NCBI GenBank assembly: GCA_029245865.1
Contig: JAQWOM010000018.1
Coordinates: 1-51,016 of the forward strand
Direction of reading: 5' to 3'
Length of the DNA: 51,016 nucleotides
Source: Planctomycetota bacterium
GTDB lineage: Bacteria; Planctomycetota; B15-G4
In this document: one piece after another, positions 32,598 through 41,573 of the stretch
Layout of the letters: each line of letters starts with the position of its first letter
Numbering within the stretch: position 1 is the first letter of the stretch
Translations under genes and position numbers: made by a program
Notes under the pieces: generated by a model
The model's input: only the letters and a program-made list of their open reading frames with translations
Databases searched by the model: none
Told to the model about the DNA's origin: nothing

Positions 32598-34523
32598 ATG
32601 TCCGCGCAAGGCGCCTGGTTGATTCTTTTCCTCCCGCTGGCTGCGGCCGTAGCCATCGGCTTCGGTTTGCACCGCTACAGGGTGCCGACTCTGATCGTGT
32701 CGATCGGGACGGTGCTGGTCGGCTTCGGAATTGCGGCCTTCTACTACCTGCCCGTGCTGCTCGAGACCGGGCCAAGCTTCATGGTCACCGACTCGATTCG
32801 CTGGGTGACAGCAGGGGAGACGAGTTTCTCGTACGGCATTCTGCTGGATGGACTCTCGCTCATCATGTTGATGGTGGTGCTGGGAGTCGGCGGCCTGATC
32901 TTTATTTACTCCCTGGGCTACATGAAGGATGACGAGGGCATCACGCGTTTCTACGGATGCCTTTCCCTTTTCATGTTCTCGATGCTCGGCATCGTGTTGT
33001 CGAACAACTTCTTCCAGATCTTCATTCACTGGGAGTTGGTGGGCGTTAGCAGCTATTTGCTCATCGGGTACTACTACAAGAAGCCCGCCGCGAGCGCTGC
33101 GAGCAACAAAGCCTTTCTCACCAATCGTGTGGGTGACTTTGGCTTCATGCTCGGCATTTTGATGCTTTTTTACGCCACTGGAACGGCCAACTTCCTGGAC
33201 ATGGCCACGGTCATCCAGTCACCGGGATATCTGGACGAGGTGGCGTTTCAGGTGGGAGGGGTTCACGGCTGGACCCTGACCAATGAGTTCTTCCTGTGGG
33301 TGTCGGCGACATTGACTTTGATGGGCATCATGGGCAAGTCGGCGCAGTTCCCGCTGCACGTCTGGTTACCCGATGCCATGGAAGGGCCGACCCCCGTCTC
33401 GGCGCTCATTCATGCCGCCACGATGGTGGCGGCCGGTGTGTTCCTGCTGGCCCGTGTCTTCTTTATCTACCTGCCCAGCGACATCGCCATGAGCATCGTG
33501 GCTCATCTGGGTATGTTCACGGCCTTCTTCGCAGCGACCATCGCGACGACCCAGTTTGACATCAAGCGCATCCTGGCCTTCTCGACGCTGAGTCAGCTGG
33601 GATACATGGTCATGGCCATTGGCCTGGGCAGCACCGATGTGGCGATGTACCACCTCACCACGCACGCTTTCTTCAAGGCGTTGTTGTTCCTCGGTGCGGG
33701 CGCGGTCATTCACGCGGTGCATACCAATGACATCCGTCAGATGGGCGGTTTGTTCTCGCGGATGAAGATCACGTCGACGCTCTTCCTGATCGGAACGCTG
33801 GCCTTGTGTGGCGTCTATCCGCTCTCGGGTTTCTGGAGCAAGGACGGCATTTTGCATCTGACGGCTCAGCCACCGGCCTATGCGGACGACATCTTCATCC
33901 GCTGGCTGCCGACCATCACGGCGGTGCTGACCTCGTACTACATGTTCCGGCTCTTCTTCCTGACCTTCGTCGGCAAACCGCGCTATCACGGCGAGCCACA
34001 CGAAGCGCCCAAGGTCATGTGGATGCCCATGGCTTTGCTTTGCGTGATGGCCATTATTTCGGGCCCCGTGCTCTTCACACACGAAGTGCTCGAGAGCTTC
34101 CGTAGCGTCACACGTCCCATGGAAGCCATGGATTTCCATCACATCGATGGGGACTACCACACGATCTTGCATGCCCTGATGATCTTCGTCATCGGCGCGG
34201 GTGCAGCCTTCGTGAGTTTCTGGGCAGGTTGGGTAAATCCCGAGACCATCAAGAAGATGCTCGGCCCTGTTCACCGGCTCTTTGACAACCGCTGGTACAT
34301 CGACGACATCTATGCGTGGATCATCGAGAACATTCAGCAGAATTTCGCCCGCTTCTGCGATGGATTCGACCGCATCGTCATCATTGGCTGTTTCGTGAAT
34401 GGCTCGGCCTGGCTCACACGTGCCAGCGGTGCTGTGTTGTCCCGGTATCAAACCGGTTCCGTGCGCACCTACGCGCTCCTGTTCGCGGCTGGTGTGGCCG
34501 CTCTCCTCGCACTGAACCTCTGA
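32598..34523 (+). CDS. nuoL: NADH-quinone oxidoreductase subunit L (antiporter-like)
   Basis: A 641-residue antiporter-like subunit with about 16 helices. Seen are the helix with the channel Glu (FIHWELVGVSSYLLIGYYY), the Lys/His region GKSAQFPLHVWLPDAMEGPTPVSALIHAATMV, and the long lateral helix region near the C terminus that spans the membrane arm. Length is slightly above the usual 610 to 620. Starts 18 bases after nuoK. Confidence 0.95.
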   Translation: MSAQGAWLILFLPLAAAVAIGFGLHRYRVPTLIVSIGTVLVGFGIAAFYYLPVLLETGPSFMVTDSIRWVTAGETSFSYGILLDGLSLIMLMVVLGVGGLIFIYSLGYMKDDEGITRFYGCLSLFMFSMLGIVLSNNFFQIFIHWELVGVSSYLLIGYYYKKPAASAASNKAFLTNRVGDFGFMLGILMLFYATGTANFLDMATVIQSPGYLDEVAFQVGGVHGWTLTNEFFLWVSATLTLMGIMGKSAQFPLHVWLPDAMEGPTPVSALIHAATMVAAGVFLLARVFFIYLPSDIAMSIVAHLGMFTAFFAATIATTQFDIKRILAFSTLSQLGYMVMAIGLGSTDVAMYHLTTHAFFKALLFLGAGAVIHAVHTNDIRQMGGLFSRMKITSTLFLIGTLALCGVYPLSGFWSKDGILHLTAQPPAYADDIFIRWLPTITAVLTSYYMFRLFFLTFVGKPRYHGEPHEAPKVMWMPMALLCVMAIISGPVLFTHEVLESFRSVTRPMEAMDFHHIDGDYHTILHALMIFVIGAGAAFVSFWAGWVNPETIKKMLGPVHRLFDNRWYIDDIYAWIIENIQQNFARFCDGFDRIVIIGCFVNGSAWLTRASGAVLSRYQTGSVRTYALLFAAGVAALLALNL

Positions 34524-34539
34524 GCTGATTTCCGAACCA

Positions 34540-36051
34540 ATGCTCGAGACCCACATCCTCAACCTCTTGTTGCTGATCCCGGCCGCCGTCACGGTGCTGC
34601 TGTTCTTCGTCCCGTCGGAGAACAAGTTGGCGTGCCGTGCGCTGAGCGTTGGCGCCGGCCTCGTGACGCTGGTGTTGGCTGGCTACCTGTTCTTCCAGTA
34701 CGACCAGGATGCAGGCGGCATGCAGTTCCTGTTCCGCATGGACTGGGTGCCCTCGCTAGGCATCCAGCACCAGCTGGCCGTTGATGGGATCAGCGTGGCC
34801 ATGGTGCTTCTGACGGCCATCGTCTACACGGCCGGCGCTCTGGTTTCCTGGCATGTCGAGAAGCGCAGCAAGGATTTCTACATCTTGCTCAACGCGCTTG
34901 TCACGGGCGTCTTCGGCGTGTTTCTGTCGATGGACCTGTTCTTCTTTTACTTCTACTACGAGTTGGCCGTGGTGCCGATGTACCTGCTGATCGGGTACTG
35001 GGGCTCTGCCAACCGCGAGTACGCGACCATGAAGCTGACGCTGTACCTGACAGCGGGTGCCGTGGTCGCCTTGCTCGGGCTGCTGATGCTTTACTTCTCG
35101 GGGATTACCTCCGAGCCGACTTTCGACCTGCTGGCCATCAAGGCTGCGGTGGATGCGGGTGGCGGGCTGTCACTGGCCACGCAAAACATCCTCTTCCCCT
35201 TGTTGCTCGTGGGCTTTGCAACCATCGCGCCCATGTGGCCTCTGCACACCTGGTCTCCGGGTGGACACGCTGCGGCTCCTTCAGCCGCCTCGATGATGCA
35301 CGCCGGCGTGCTCATGAAGCTGGGTAGCTACGCGATCATCCGCATCGCCATGCCGCTGCTTCCGGAAGGCGCCGTGATCTGGCTTCCCTGGGTGGCTGTG
35401 CTGTGTAGCTTCAACATCATTTATGGCGGCCTCGTCGCCATGAATCAGAAGGACATGAAGTTCGTCATCGGCTACAGCTCCAGCAGCCATATGGGCTACG
35501 TGTTGCTGGGCATCGCGGCTTTCAGCGATCTGAGTCTTTCGGGCGCTGTGTTCCTGATGTTTGCACACGGTGTCATGACGGCCCTGGCCTTCTCGCTCAT
35601 CGGGTTCTTCTACGAACAGACACACACACGCATGCTGGACGACCTGGGCGGCCTCATGAAACAGATCCCGTTCGTGGGCATCTGTTTCGTGATGATGGCC
35701 ATGGCCAGTCTCGGACTGCCGGGCTTCGCCAACTTTGCCAGTGAGTTGATGATCATCGTGGGGAGCTGGGAGCGCTACCCGATTCCGACCATCTGCGCAT
35801 TGTTCGGTCTCGTCATCGGTGCCACCTATCTGTTGCGCACGGTGAAGGCCTCCTTCCTGGGTGAGATGAACCCCAAGTGGGAAAAACTGCGCGATGCACA
35901 CGGCTGGCTCGAACGTTCGCCATTCATCTTGCTGCTGGCGGTTTTGATCTTCTTCGGATTCGCACCGTGGACGCTGGTGGATGTGATTTCCACGGGCGTT
36001 GAACCGCTCGTCGACACCCTTCATGCCGCAGAAGCGGCTCTCGGGAGATAG
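34540..36051 (+). CDS. nuoM: NADH-quinone oxidoreductase subunit M (antiporter-like)
   Basis: A 503-residue proton-pumping subunit. Landmarks: FFFYFYYELAVVPMYLLIGYWG with the essential glutamate, APMWPLHTWSPGGHAAAPSAASMMHAGVLMKLGSYAIIR, and GYSSSSHMGYVLLGI. It starts 16 bases after nuoL, and nuoN follows after six bases. Confidence 0.95.
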   Translation: MLETHILNLLLLIPAAVTVLLFFVPSENKLACRALSVGAGLVTLVLAGYLFFQYDQDAGGMQFLFRMDWVPSLGIQHQLAVDGISVAMVLLTAIVYTAGALVSWHVEKRSKDFYILLNALVTGVFGVFLSMDLFFFYFYYELAVVPMYLLIGYWGSANREYATMKLTLYLTAGAVVALLGLLMLYFSGITSEPTFDLLAIKAAVDAGGGLSLATQNILFPLLLVGFATIAPMWPLHTWSPGGHAAAPSAASMMHAGVLMKLGSYAIIRIAMPLLPEGAVIWLPWVAVLCSFNIIYGGLVAMNQKDMKFVIGYSSSSHMGYVLLGIAAFSDLSLSGAVFLMFAHGVMTALAFSLIGFFYEQTHTRMLDDLGGLMKQIPFVGICFVMMAMASLGLPGFANFASELMIIVGSWERYPIPTICALFGLVIGATYLLRTVKASFLGEMNPKWEKLRDAHGWLERSPFILLLAVLIFFGFAPWTLVDVISTGVEPLVDTLHAAEAALGR

Positions 36052-36057
36052 AGGACC

Positions 36058-37506
36058 TTGGACACCTCCCAGATTCTCAACGTCTTCGGCATCGAGATGT
36101 GGCTCGGCGTGTTGGCGCTCGTGCTGATCGTGGCGGACCTGATCACAGGGCGCGGCCGACTTACGGGCCCGGCCGACATGGTGCGGTTGGTTGCCATGGG
36201 CGGGCTTGCCGTGTTGCTGGCCTATGCCTTCATGCTGTCTCCGGCCGAGCAGGCTTCGAGTTGGGGGACGCTCGACACCTTCGCACTGTTCTTCAAGCGC
36301 TTCTTCATCGCCACGGCCTTGTTCACGTTGTTGCTGTCGGCTCCCTATGAAGCACGATTTACTGGTGGACGAGGCGAATTCCCGGCTCTGGTGGTCTTCA
36401 CCACCATGGGCATGTGCATGCTCGCCTCGGTCAGTGACTTCGTGACCCTGTTCGTGGCTCTCGAACTGGTGACCGTCACGCTCTTCCTGCTGGCGGCTTA
36501 CCGGTCAGGGCTTCCGCGCTCCATCGAGGCCGGTATCAAGTTCGTGATCATCGGTGCGGTGGCTGCGGCCTTCCTGGTCTATGGCATCGCGTTTGTTTAC
36601 GGCACGACGGGCAGCCTCGACTTCGAAGGCGTGCGTGCGGCGTTGGCAGCCACCGACGAGGTGCCCAAGGGACTCACCTTCGGTCTGTTGCTGGTGGTGG
36701 TGGGGCTGGCCTTCAAGCTGGGTGCCGTGCCGTTCCATATCTGGGTTCCGGACGTCTATCAGGGCGCGCCGACTCCTGTGACGGCCTTCCTCTCGGTGGG
36801 CTCCAAGGCTGCGGGCGTTGTGCTGCTCATGCGGCTGGTCTTCACCGTGCTCGGTCCTGTGGCTGGCCAGTGGGCCACCTTGTTGGCAGGGCTGGCCGCG
36901 CTTTCGTTGCTGATGGGCAACCTGGGAGCGATTCCGCAGAAGGACATGAAGCGCTTTCTCGGTTACTCGGGAATCGCGCATGCCGGCTTCTTGTTGATTG
37001 CCATGGCCGTGCAGAGTGAAGCTTCCGCGAGTGCGGTGCTCTTCTACATGGTGGCCTACCTGTTCGCGAACATCGCGGCCTTCCTGGTGGTCATCGTGGT
37101 CTCGCGTACGCCCGACAATGCACACATGGATCGGATCAATGGCCTGGCCGAACGCTCTCCGTTCCTGGCGCTGGCGCTGACGGTTTCGATGCTCTCGCTG
37201 GCGGGAGTGCCGCCCTTTGCCGGCTTTGTCGGCAAGTTCCTCATCTTGCGCGCCGCTGTGGCAGATCCGGCACTGCTGCCGGTGGTCATCCTGAGTCTCG
37301 TGATGATCGTCGTTTCGCTGTACTACTACCTGTGCATTCTCAAGCGCATGTACTTCCGCGAGCCGGTGGACACTGGCGTGCTTGAGATCACCGGCTCCAC
37401 GCGGCTGATTCTTCTGGTCTGCGTGGTGGCCTCGGTTGTGCTGGGCATCTACTTCAACCCCCTGGTGGTTGCCGCAGAGAAAGGCGCTGCCGCACTCTTC
37501 GGGTAG
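36058..37506 (+). CDS. nuoN: NADH-quinone oxidoreductase subunit N (antiporter-like)
   Basis: A 482-residue antiporter-like subunit and last gene of the operon. It shows FVALELVTVTLFLLAAY, FKLGAVPFHIWVPDVYQGAPTPVTAFLSVGSKAAG and GYSGIAHAGFLLIAM. The start is TTG (36058), since no ATG or GTG precedes the first helix in a suitable place; GAGG lies just upstream. With nuoA to nuoM the set of 14 subunits is complete. Confidence 0.94.
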   Translation: MDTSQILNVFGIEMWLGVLALVLIVADLITGRGRLTGPADMVRLVAMGGLAVLLAYAFMLSPAEQASSWGTLDTFALFFKRFFIATALFTLLLSAPYEARFTGGRGEFPALVVFTTMGMCMLASVSDFVTLFVALELVTVTLFLLAAYRSGLPRSIEAGIKFVIIGAVAAAFLVYGIAFVYGTTGSLDFEGVRAALAATDEVPKGLTFGLLLVVVGLAFKLGAVPFHIWVPDVYQGAPTPVTAFLSVGSKAAGVVLLMRLVFTVLGPVAGQWATLLAGLAALSLLMGNLGAIPQKDMKRFLGYSGIAHAGFLLIAMAVQSEASASAVLFYMVAYLFANIAAFLVVIVVSRTPDNAHMDRINGLAERSPFLALALTVSMLSLAGVPPFAGFVGKFLILRAAVADPALLPVVILSLVMIVVSLYYYLCILKRMYFREPVDTGVLEITGSTRLILLVCVVASVVLGIYFNPLVVAAEKGAAALFG

Positions 37507-37517
37507 GTTGGTGTTGG

Positions 37518-37531
37518 TGGGCTGCGGCCCA
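37518..37531. terminator. Short hairpin after nuoN
   Basis: TGGGC (37518-37522) and GCCCA (37527-37531) pair around a TGCG loop, 11 bases after the nuoN stop. It could mark the end of the nuo operon, but it is short and no U tract follows. Confidence 0.3.
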
Positions 37532-37601
37532 GAACTCAAGCCGAGCTTGATAAAGAGATCCTGCCTTCAGTAAACAGAGGGTTCGATCGAAGGAGTACCC
37601 A

Positions 37602-39986
37602 TTGACGGACCCGATTGCTTCTAGAGATGAGCCGGACGAGATGGAGGTGTCTCCGAAGCCGGTCATTCGAGTTCCGGAAGCTGGCCTTCTGGCGGTGGTG
37701 GAGCGGTTGCAGGGCCGGCTGAACACTCTGGAGCGTGAGAACGCTCGGCTTCGCCGCCGGTCGGAGGGCCTGTTTGGATTCGAGGAGAAGGTGGCCGCAA
37801 GCCTTGCCGTCCAGCAACGCGAACTCGAGGCCATCCGAGAGCAGATCGCGTTTCTGCGCCAAGAAAATGCCGAGTTGCGTGAGCGGATGGTGATGACCGG
37901 TCGCCGTGGGTCGTCAGGTTTCCTGCGTCGCATCGGCAAGAGACTGCCCGACAGCCTGCGTGTTCCTTTACGCCACGTGGCCTATCGTTCGCTGGCCCTG
38001 GTGGCACCCAACAGCCCTCTTGTGCATGCCTACCGCCAGTCGTGCATCAACACGGGGATGTCGGCGAAGGCGCAGCGCAAGCTGTTCGATGAGATCATGG
38101 CGAGCAAGCAGGAGGGTCAACTGGATGTGGTGATGATGCCGGTCATCGACTGGCATTTCCGCATCCAGCGCCCACAGCACATCGCAGCTTGCCTTGGTCA
38201 ACTGGGGCATCGGGTGTTCTATCTGACCACGATCTTCGGGGGCCACGGCGGGCGACCGGGATTTCATGTGCTGGAGTCACCCGAAGAGAACGTCTTCATT
38301 GTGCAGTTGCACTGTCCGGAACCACATCCGGAGAACATCTACGCCAGGCCGCCCAGCAAGGATGTGGCTGACGAGTTGGCTGCAGGGCTTGCCTTGTTCT
38401 ATGAAAACTTTCATGTCGAACGGTCGATCGCGATCGTCCAGCAGCCGTTCTGGGCGTCCGTGGCGCGGCGCTTGCCAGGAAGCCTGGTGGTGTACGACTG
38501 CATGGACTATCACGGTGGTTTCACCACGCACACGGATCTGATGGGCGCAGAGGAAGACCAGCTTCTGAAGAACGCCGATCTGGTGGTGACCACGGCGCTC
38601 GGTCTTTCCGAGCGAGTGGGCGTGCCGAATGTTGTGATTCGCAATGCGGCGGAAGTCGATCATTTCATCCGGCAGCCGGAAAAGTTGTCGCTGCCCAAGG
38701 AGCGCCCCGTTGTCGGTTACTACGGTGCCATTGCCTCCTGGTTTGACATGGACCTTCTTGTGGCCATGGCGCGTCGTTTCCCGGAGTGGGACTTTGTGCT
38801 GGTCGGTTCGACCTATGAGAGCAACACGACGATTGCCGAAGGCCTGCCCAATGTTCAGTTCACGGGTGAAGTGCCTTACGCGGACCTCCCGGGCTATCTG
38901 CACGCTTTCGATGTTTGCACCATTCCGTTCCAGATCACGGACCTCACGCTGTGCACCAACCCGGTGAAGGTGTACGAGTACCTGTGTGCTGGCAAGCCGG
39001 TGGTTTCGACGGAGTTGCCAGAAGTGATGCAAATGGATGACCACGTGCATATCGCGTCAACGCACGATGAGTTTGCGGCTCGGCTCGAGGCTGCTATGGA
39101 AGAGCGGCATGATGAAGAGATCATGCAGCGTCGGATCAACTGGGCGCGGGAGCAGAACTGGTCGGAGCGTGGACAGGCTTATGAGGAGGCGATTGAGGAG
39201 TCCTATCCGAAAGTCAGTGTGGTGGTGCTCAGCTACAACAACGTCGATTTGCTGAAAGCTTGCCTGCATAGCCTTGAGAAGTATTCCAGCTATCCAAACC
39301 TCGAGTTGATCGTTGTCGACAATGCTTCAGACGACGCGACCCGCGCCTTCCTCGCCGAGTATGAGACGGCTCGCCCGCTCGCAAACGTCGGCGACGTGAA
39401 GGTGATCTTCAATGAAGAGAACCTGGGCTTTGCGGCTGGAAACAACGTGGGAATCAAGCAAGCCAAGGGTGAGTACGTGATCCTCTTGAACAACGACACC
39501 TATGTGACTCGAGGGTGGGTGCTCGACATGATCCGGCACTTACGCCTCGACCCGGGGTTGGGTTTGGTGGGCGCTGTCACCAACAACATTGGCAACGAAG
39601 CCAAGATCGACATCGATTACGCAGACATGAATGAGATGGCGTCAGCAGCGCGCACGTACACCATGGCGCATGCCAGTGAGTCGATCTCTGTGAATTGTGT
39701 GGCGTTCTTCTGTGTCGGTATGCGGAGGTCGCTGATCGATGCAGTCGGTCTGCTCGACGAGGTCTACGCGCGAGGCTTCTTCGAGGATGACGACTACTGC
39801 AACCGGGTACGGCAAGCCGGCTTGCGAGTGGCGATCGCTGACGATGTGTTCGTGCACCACCATCTCTCGGCAAGTTTTGGAGCCATCGACCAGACAGAGC
39901 GGCAGCAACTGTTCGACGAGAACAAGCGCATCTACGAATCCAAGTGGGGGCCCTGGAAGCCTCACGTCTACCGCAGAGAAGGCTGA
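37602..39986 (+). CDS. Two-domain glycosyltransferase: coiled coil, GT4-like domain, GT2 domain
   Basis: A 794-residue protein. Residues about 25-95 are a heptad-rich coiled coil (RLQGRLNTLERENARLRRR and EAIREQIAFLRQENAELRERM). A GT4-like (GT-B) domain follows at about 170-530, with DWHFRIQRPQHIA, VVYDCMDYHGGF, VVGYYGAIASWFDMDLL and VKVYEYLCAGKPVVS. The last 255 residues are a GT2 (GT-A) domain: VSVVVLSYNNVDLLKACLHSL, VVDNASDDATRAFLAEY and LLNNDTYVTRGWVLDM, with the late EDDDYCNRVRQAG. The start is TTG at 37602 with AAGGAG eight bases upstream. It probably adds two sugars in sequence to a surface polysaccharide. No transmembrane segment is seen. Confidence 0.87.
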   Translation: MTDPIASRDEPDEMEVSPKPVIRVPEAGLLAVVERLQGRLNTLERENARLRRRSEGLFGFEEKVAASLAVQQRELEAIREQIAFLRQENAELRERMVMTGRRGSSGFLRRIGKRLPDSLRVPLRHVAYRSLALVAPNSPLVHAYRQSCINTGMSAKAQRKLFDEIMASKQEGQLDVVMMPVIDWHFRIQRPQHIAACLGQLGHRVFYLTTIFGGHGGRPGFHVLESPEENVFIVQLHCPEPHPENIYARPPSKDVADELAAGLALFYENFHVERSIAIVQQPFWASVARRLPGSLVVYDCMDYHGGFTTHTDLMGAEEDQLLKNADLVVTTALGLSERVGVPNVVIRNAAEVDHFIRQPEKLSLPKERPVVGYYGAIASWFDMDLLVAMARRFPEWDFVLVGSTYESNTTIAEGLPNVQFTGEVPYADLPGYLHAFDVCTIPFQITDLTLCTNPVKVYEYLCAGKPVVSTELPEVMQMDDHVHIASTHDEFAARLEAAMEERHDEEIMQRRINWAREQNWSERGQAYEEAIEESYPKVSVVVLSYNNVDLLKACLHSLEKYSSYPNLELIVVDNASDDATRAFLAEYETARPLANVGDVKVIFNEENLGFAAGNNVGIKQAKGEYVILLNNDTYVTRGWVLDMIRHLRLDPGLGLVGAVTNNIGNEAKIDIDYADMNEMASAARTYTMAHASESISVNCVAFFCVGMRRSLIDAVGLLDEVYARGFFEDDDYCNRVRQAGLRVAIADDVFVHHHLSASFGAIDQTERQQLFDENKRIYESKWGPWKPHVYRREG

Positions 39987-39989
39987 CCC

Positions 39990-40781
39990 ATGGTGAAACT
40001 CAAGACAGAGCAAGCATGGGGACAGCAGGACGTTGTGCTTGCCGAGCCGTCTTCTCCGGTTTTCATTCTTGGAGCGCCCTGTTCTGACGCCGCTTCTCTC
40101 GCGACCTCGTTGACGGCCAGCAAGGACTTCTGGACGTCTACCGAATCACACCTTTTGTATTCACTCGCCGGCCCCGACGAAAACGGCGAGGCGAAGCTTC
40201 ATTCGATGTTTCAGAAGGCGAGTGCCAATGAGTCTTTCTGGCTCTCGAAGAACAGGGTCGTGTTTCCGGAGTTCGCCTCTTTCATCGGCCTGGGTATCGA
40301 CCAGATGTTCCTGAGTCGCTCAAACAAGAAGCGCTGGGTGGAGGCGTCGTCGGAGAACACTCTGATCGCGCCCGATCTCAGCTACATGTTCCCCAAGGCG
40401 CGCTTCATTCATCTGTTGCGTGATGGCCGAGACGTGGTGGCGCTCATGCTGAAGCACGGCATGCAGGAGGACAGTGAAGAGGGATTCACCGCGGCATGCA
40501 AGATGTGGAACGTCTACGTTCAACGCGGCCTGGAGTTCCAGGAGATGTTCCCCGACAAGGTGCTGGAGATTCGGCACGAGGAGTTGGTGCACAACGTCGG
40601 CACCCAGGCCCTCCGCATCATGGAATTCCTAGGGGGAGCGGGCGCTGCGGCAGTAGGAAAGTATTTCACTGCGCAGTCGCACGCTTTCAAGGAGCGACTG
40701 TGGGAGGATTGGGATCGAGCCCGACGCGAGTTGTTTGTCGGTCTATGCGCTGGGCATATGACCGATGTTGGTTATGCCTAG
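39990..40781 (+). CDS. Sulfotransferase-family protein with degenerate 5' PAPS loop
   Basis: A 263-residue protein of the PAPS-dependent sulfotransferase fold. The second cofactor region is well kept (YMFPKARFIHLLRDGRDVVALMLKHG), as is the helix KMWNVYVQRGLEFQEMFPDKVLEIRHEELV. The first phosphate loop, normally GxxRSGTT, reads GAPCSDAASLATSL (residues 28-41): the Arg and the Ser-Gly are lost, so sulfate transfer is uncertain. It begins four bases after the fusion glycosyltransferase, suggesting a polysaccharide-modifying job. Possible roles: sulfation of a sugar, or a structural relative that lost activity. Confidence 0.7.
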   Translation: MVKLKTEQAWGQQDVVLAEPSSPVFILGAPCSDAASLATSLTASKDFWTSTESHLLYSLAGPDENGEAKLHSMFQKASANESFWLSKNRVVFPEFASFIGLGIDQMFLSRSNKKRWVEASSENTLIAPDLSYMFPKARFIHLLRDGRDVVALMLKHGMQEDSEEGFTAACKMWNVYVQRGLEFQEMFPDKVLEIRHEELVHNVGTQALRIMEFLGGAGAAAVGKYFTAQSHAFKERLWEDWDRARRELFVGLCAGHMTDVGYA

Positions 40782-40859
40782 GGCTTGGAATAGTCGCGAT
40801 CTAGGCTTGGCTCCGAGAGCCCAGAATGTTTTGGTCTGTTTAGTCTAGACGAGTGAGTC

Positions 40860-41573
40860 GTGAGAGAGTTTTTCTTCAGGCGAATCGGTGCCCGGCTCAG
40901 AGCCTTCGGTAAGGCATCGCGCTCCAAAATTTTTCGAAAGAGGCCCATTGCGATGTCTATATGCATCTACTCGAAATTTGACCCGACGACGCTCGCTCCT
41001 CTGAATGACCACACGAGGCAGAGGCTGGATGAGACAAAACTCCAAGACTTTGATTTTGCAGGTAACTCTGTGCTCGATATCGGCTGCCACCTGGGGTTGC
41101 TTTCTTTTACGGCTGCGAAGAACGGAGCGTCTCAGGTCTTGGGTGTGGACGTCACTCCTCAATTCATTTTGGAAGCCCAAGAGAACCTCAAACAGTTTGC
41201 TGAACACAACGCGTCGGGCGAGAGAGTCACGTTTGAGGTTGCCGGCTTCCACGACCTGGAGCCTGCGAAACACCGATCTGACATTGTGTTCTGCTTCGAG
41301 GTCCTGCATTGGTTGACATTTCAAGGAACGCCCATTCCTGAATCGATCAAGAAGTTGCGCCAACTGACCAAGACGGACTTAATCATTGAGTTTCCATGGG
41401 ACGTCACAGAGTCTTCGATCGCAGGTAAGGAGAAGCCACTCTCTGTGGACGAATACAGTCCGGAACTGATCTTCAGGCAACTCACAAAGCACTTCGAATT
41501 TGTGCGCGTGTTGGGATTCATGGAGTACATGGCGTCGTCTCAGGCCAAGCGAGTGCTCGTCCATGCAAGATGA
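40860..41573 (+). CDS. SAM-dependent methyltransferase, class I
   Basis: A methyltransferase of up to 237 residues. The glycine-rich SAM loop SVLDIGCHLGLLSFTAA is followed by LGVDVTPQFILEAQENL with the acidic ribose-binding residue and by DIVFCFEVLHWLTFQG. The fold resembles the family that includes CmoB-type and DUF1698-like enzymes, but the substrate is not evident. The GTG start at 40860 gives an Arg-rich N terminus; an ATG at 40953 is the alternative. It overlaps the next gene by 11 bases, so the pair are likely coexpressed. Base composition is lower in GC than the nuo region. Confidence 0.78.
   Translation: MREFFFRRIGARLRAFGKASRSKIFRKRPIAMSICIYSKFDPTTLAPLNDHTRQRLDETKLQDFDFAGNSVLDIGCHLGLLSFTAAKNGASQVLGVDVTPQFILEAQENLKQFAEHNASGERVTFEVAGFHDLEPAKHRSDIVFCFEVLHWLTFQGTPIPESIKKLRQLTKTDLIIEFPWDVTESSIAGKEKPLSVDEYSPELIFRQLTKHFEFVRVLGFMEYMASSQAKRVLVHAR

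Noticed and set aside
33366..34625. A 419-codon minus-strand frame opposite nuoL.
   Set aside because: It is antisense to a well-conserved complex I subunit; the same applies to the long minus frames opposite nuoM and nuoN.
37549..37580. A possible promoter (TTGATA, 17-base spacer) before the fusion glycosyltransferase.
   Set aside because: The matching -10 hexamer has only two of six consensus positions, so it was not called.
40808..40822. A five-base-pair GGCTC-CGA-GAGCC hairpin after the sulfotransferase-like gene.
   Set aside because: Too short to separate from chance and not followed directly by a U tract.
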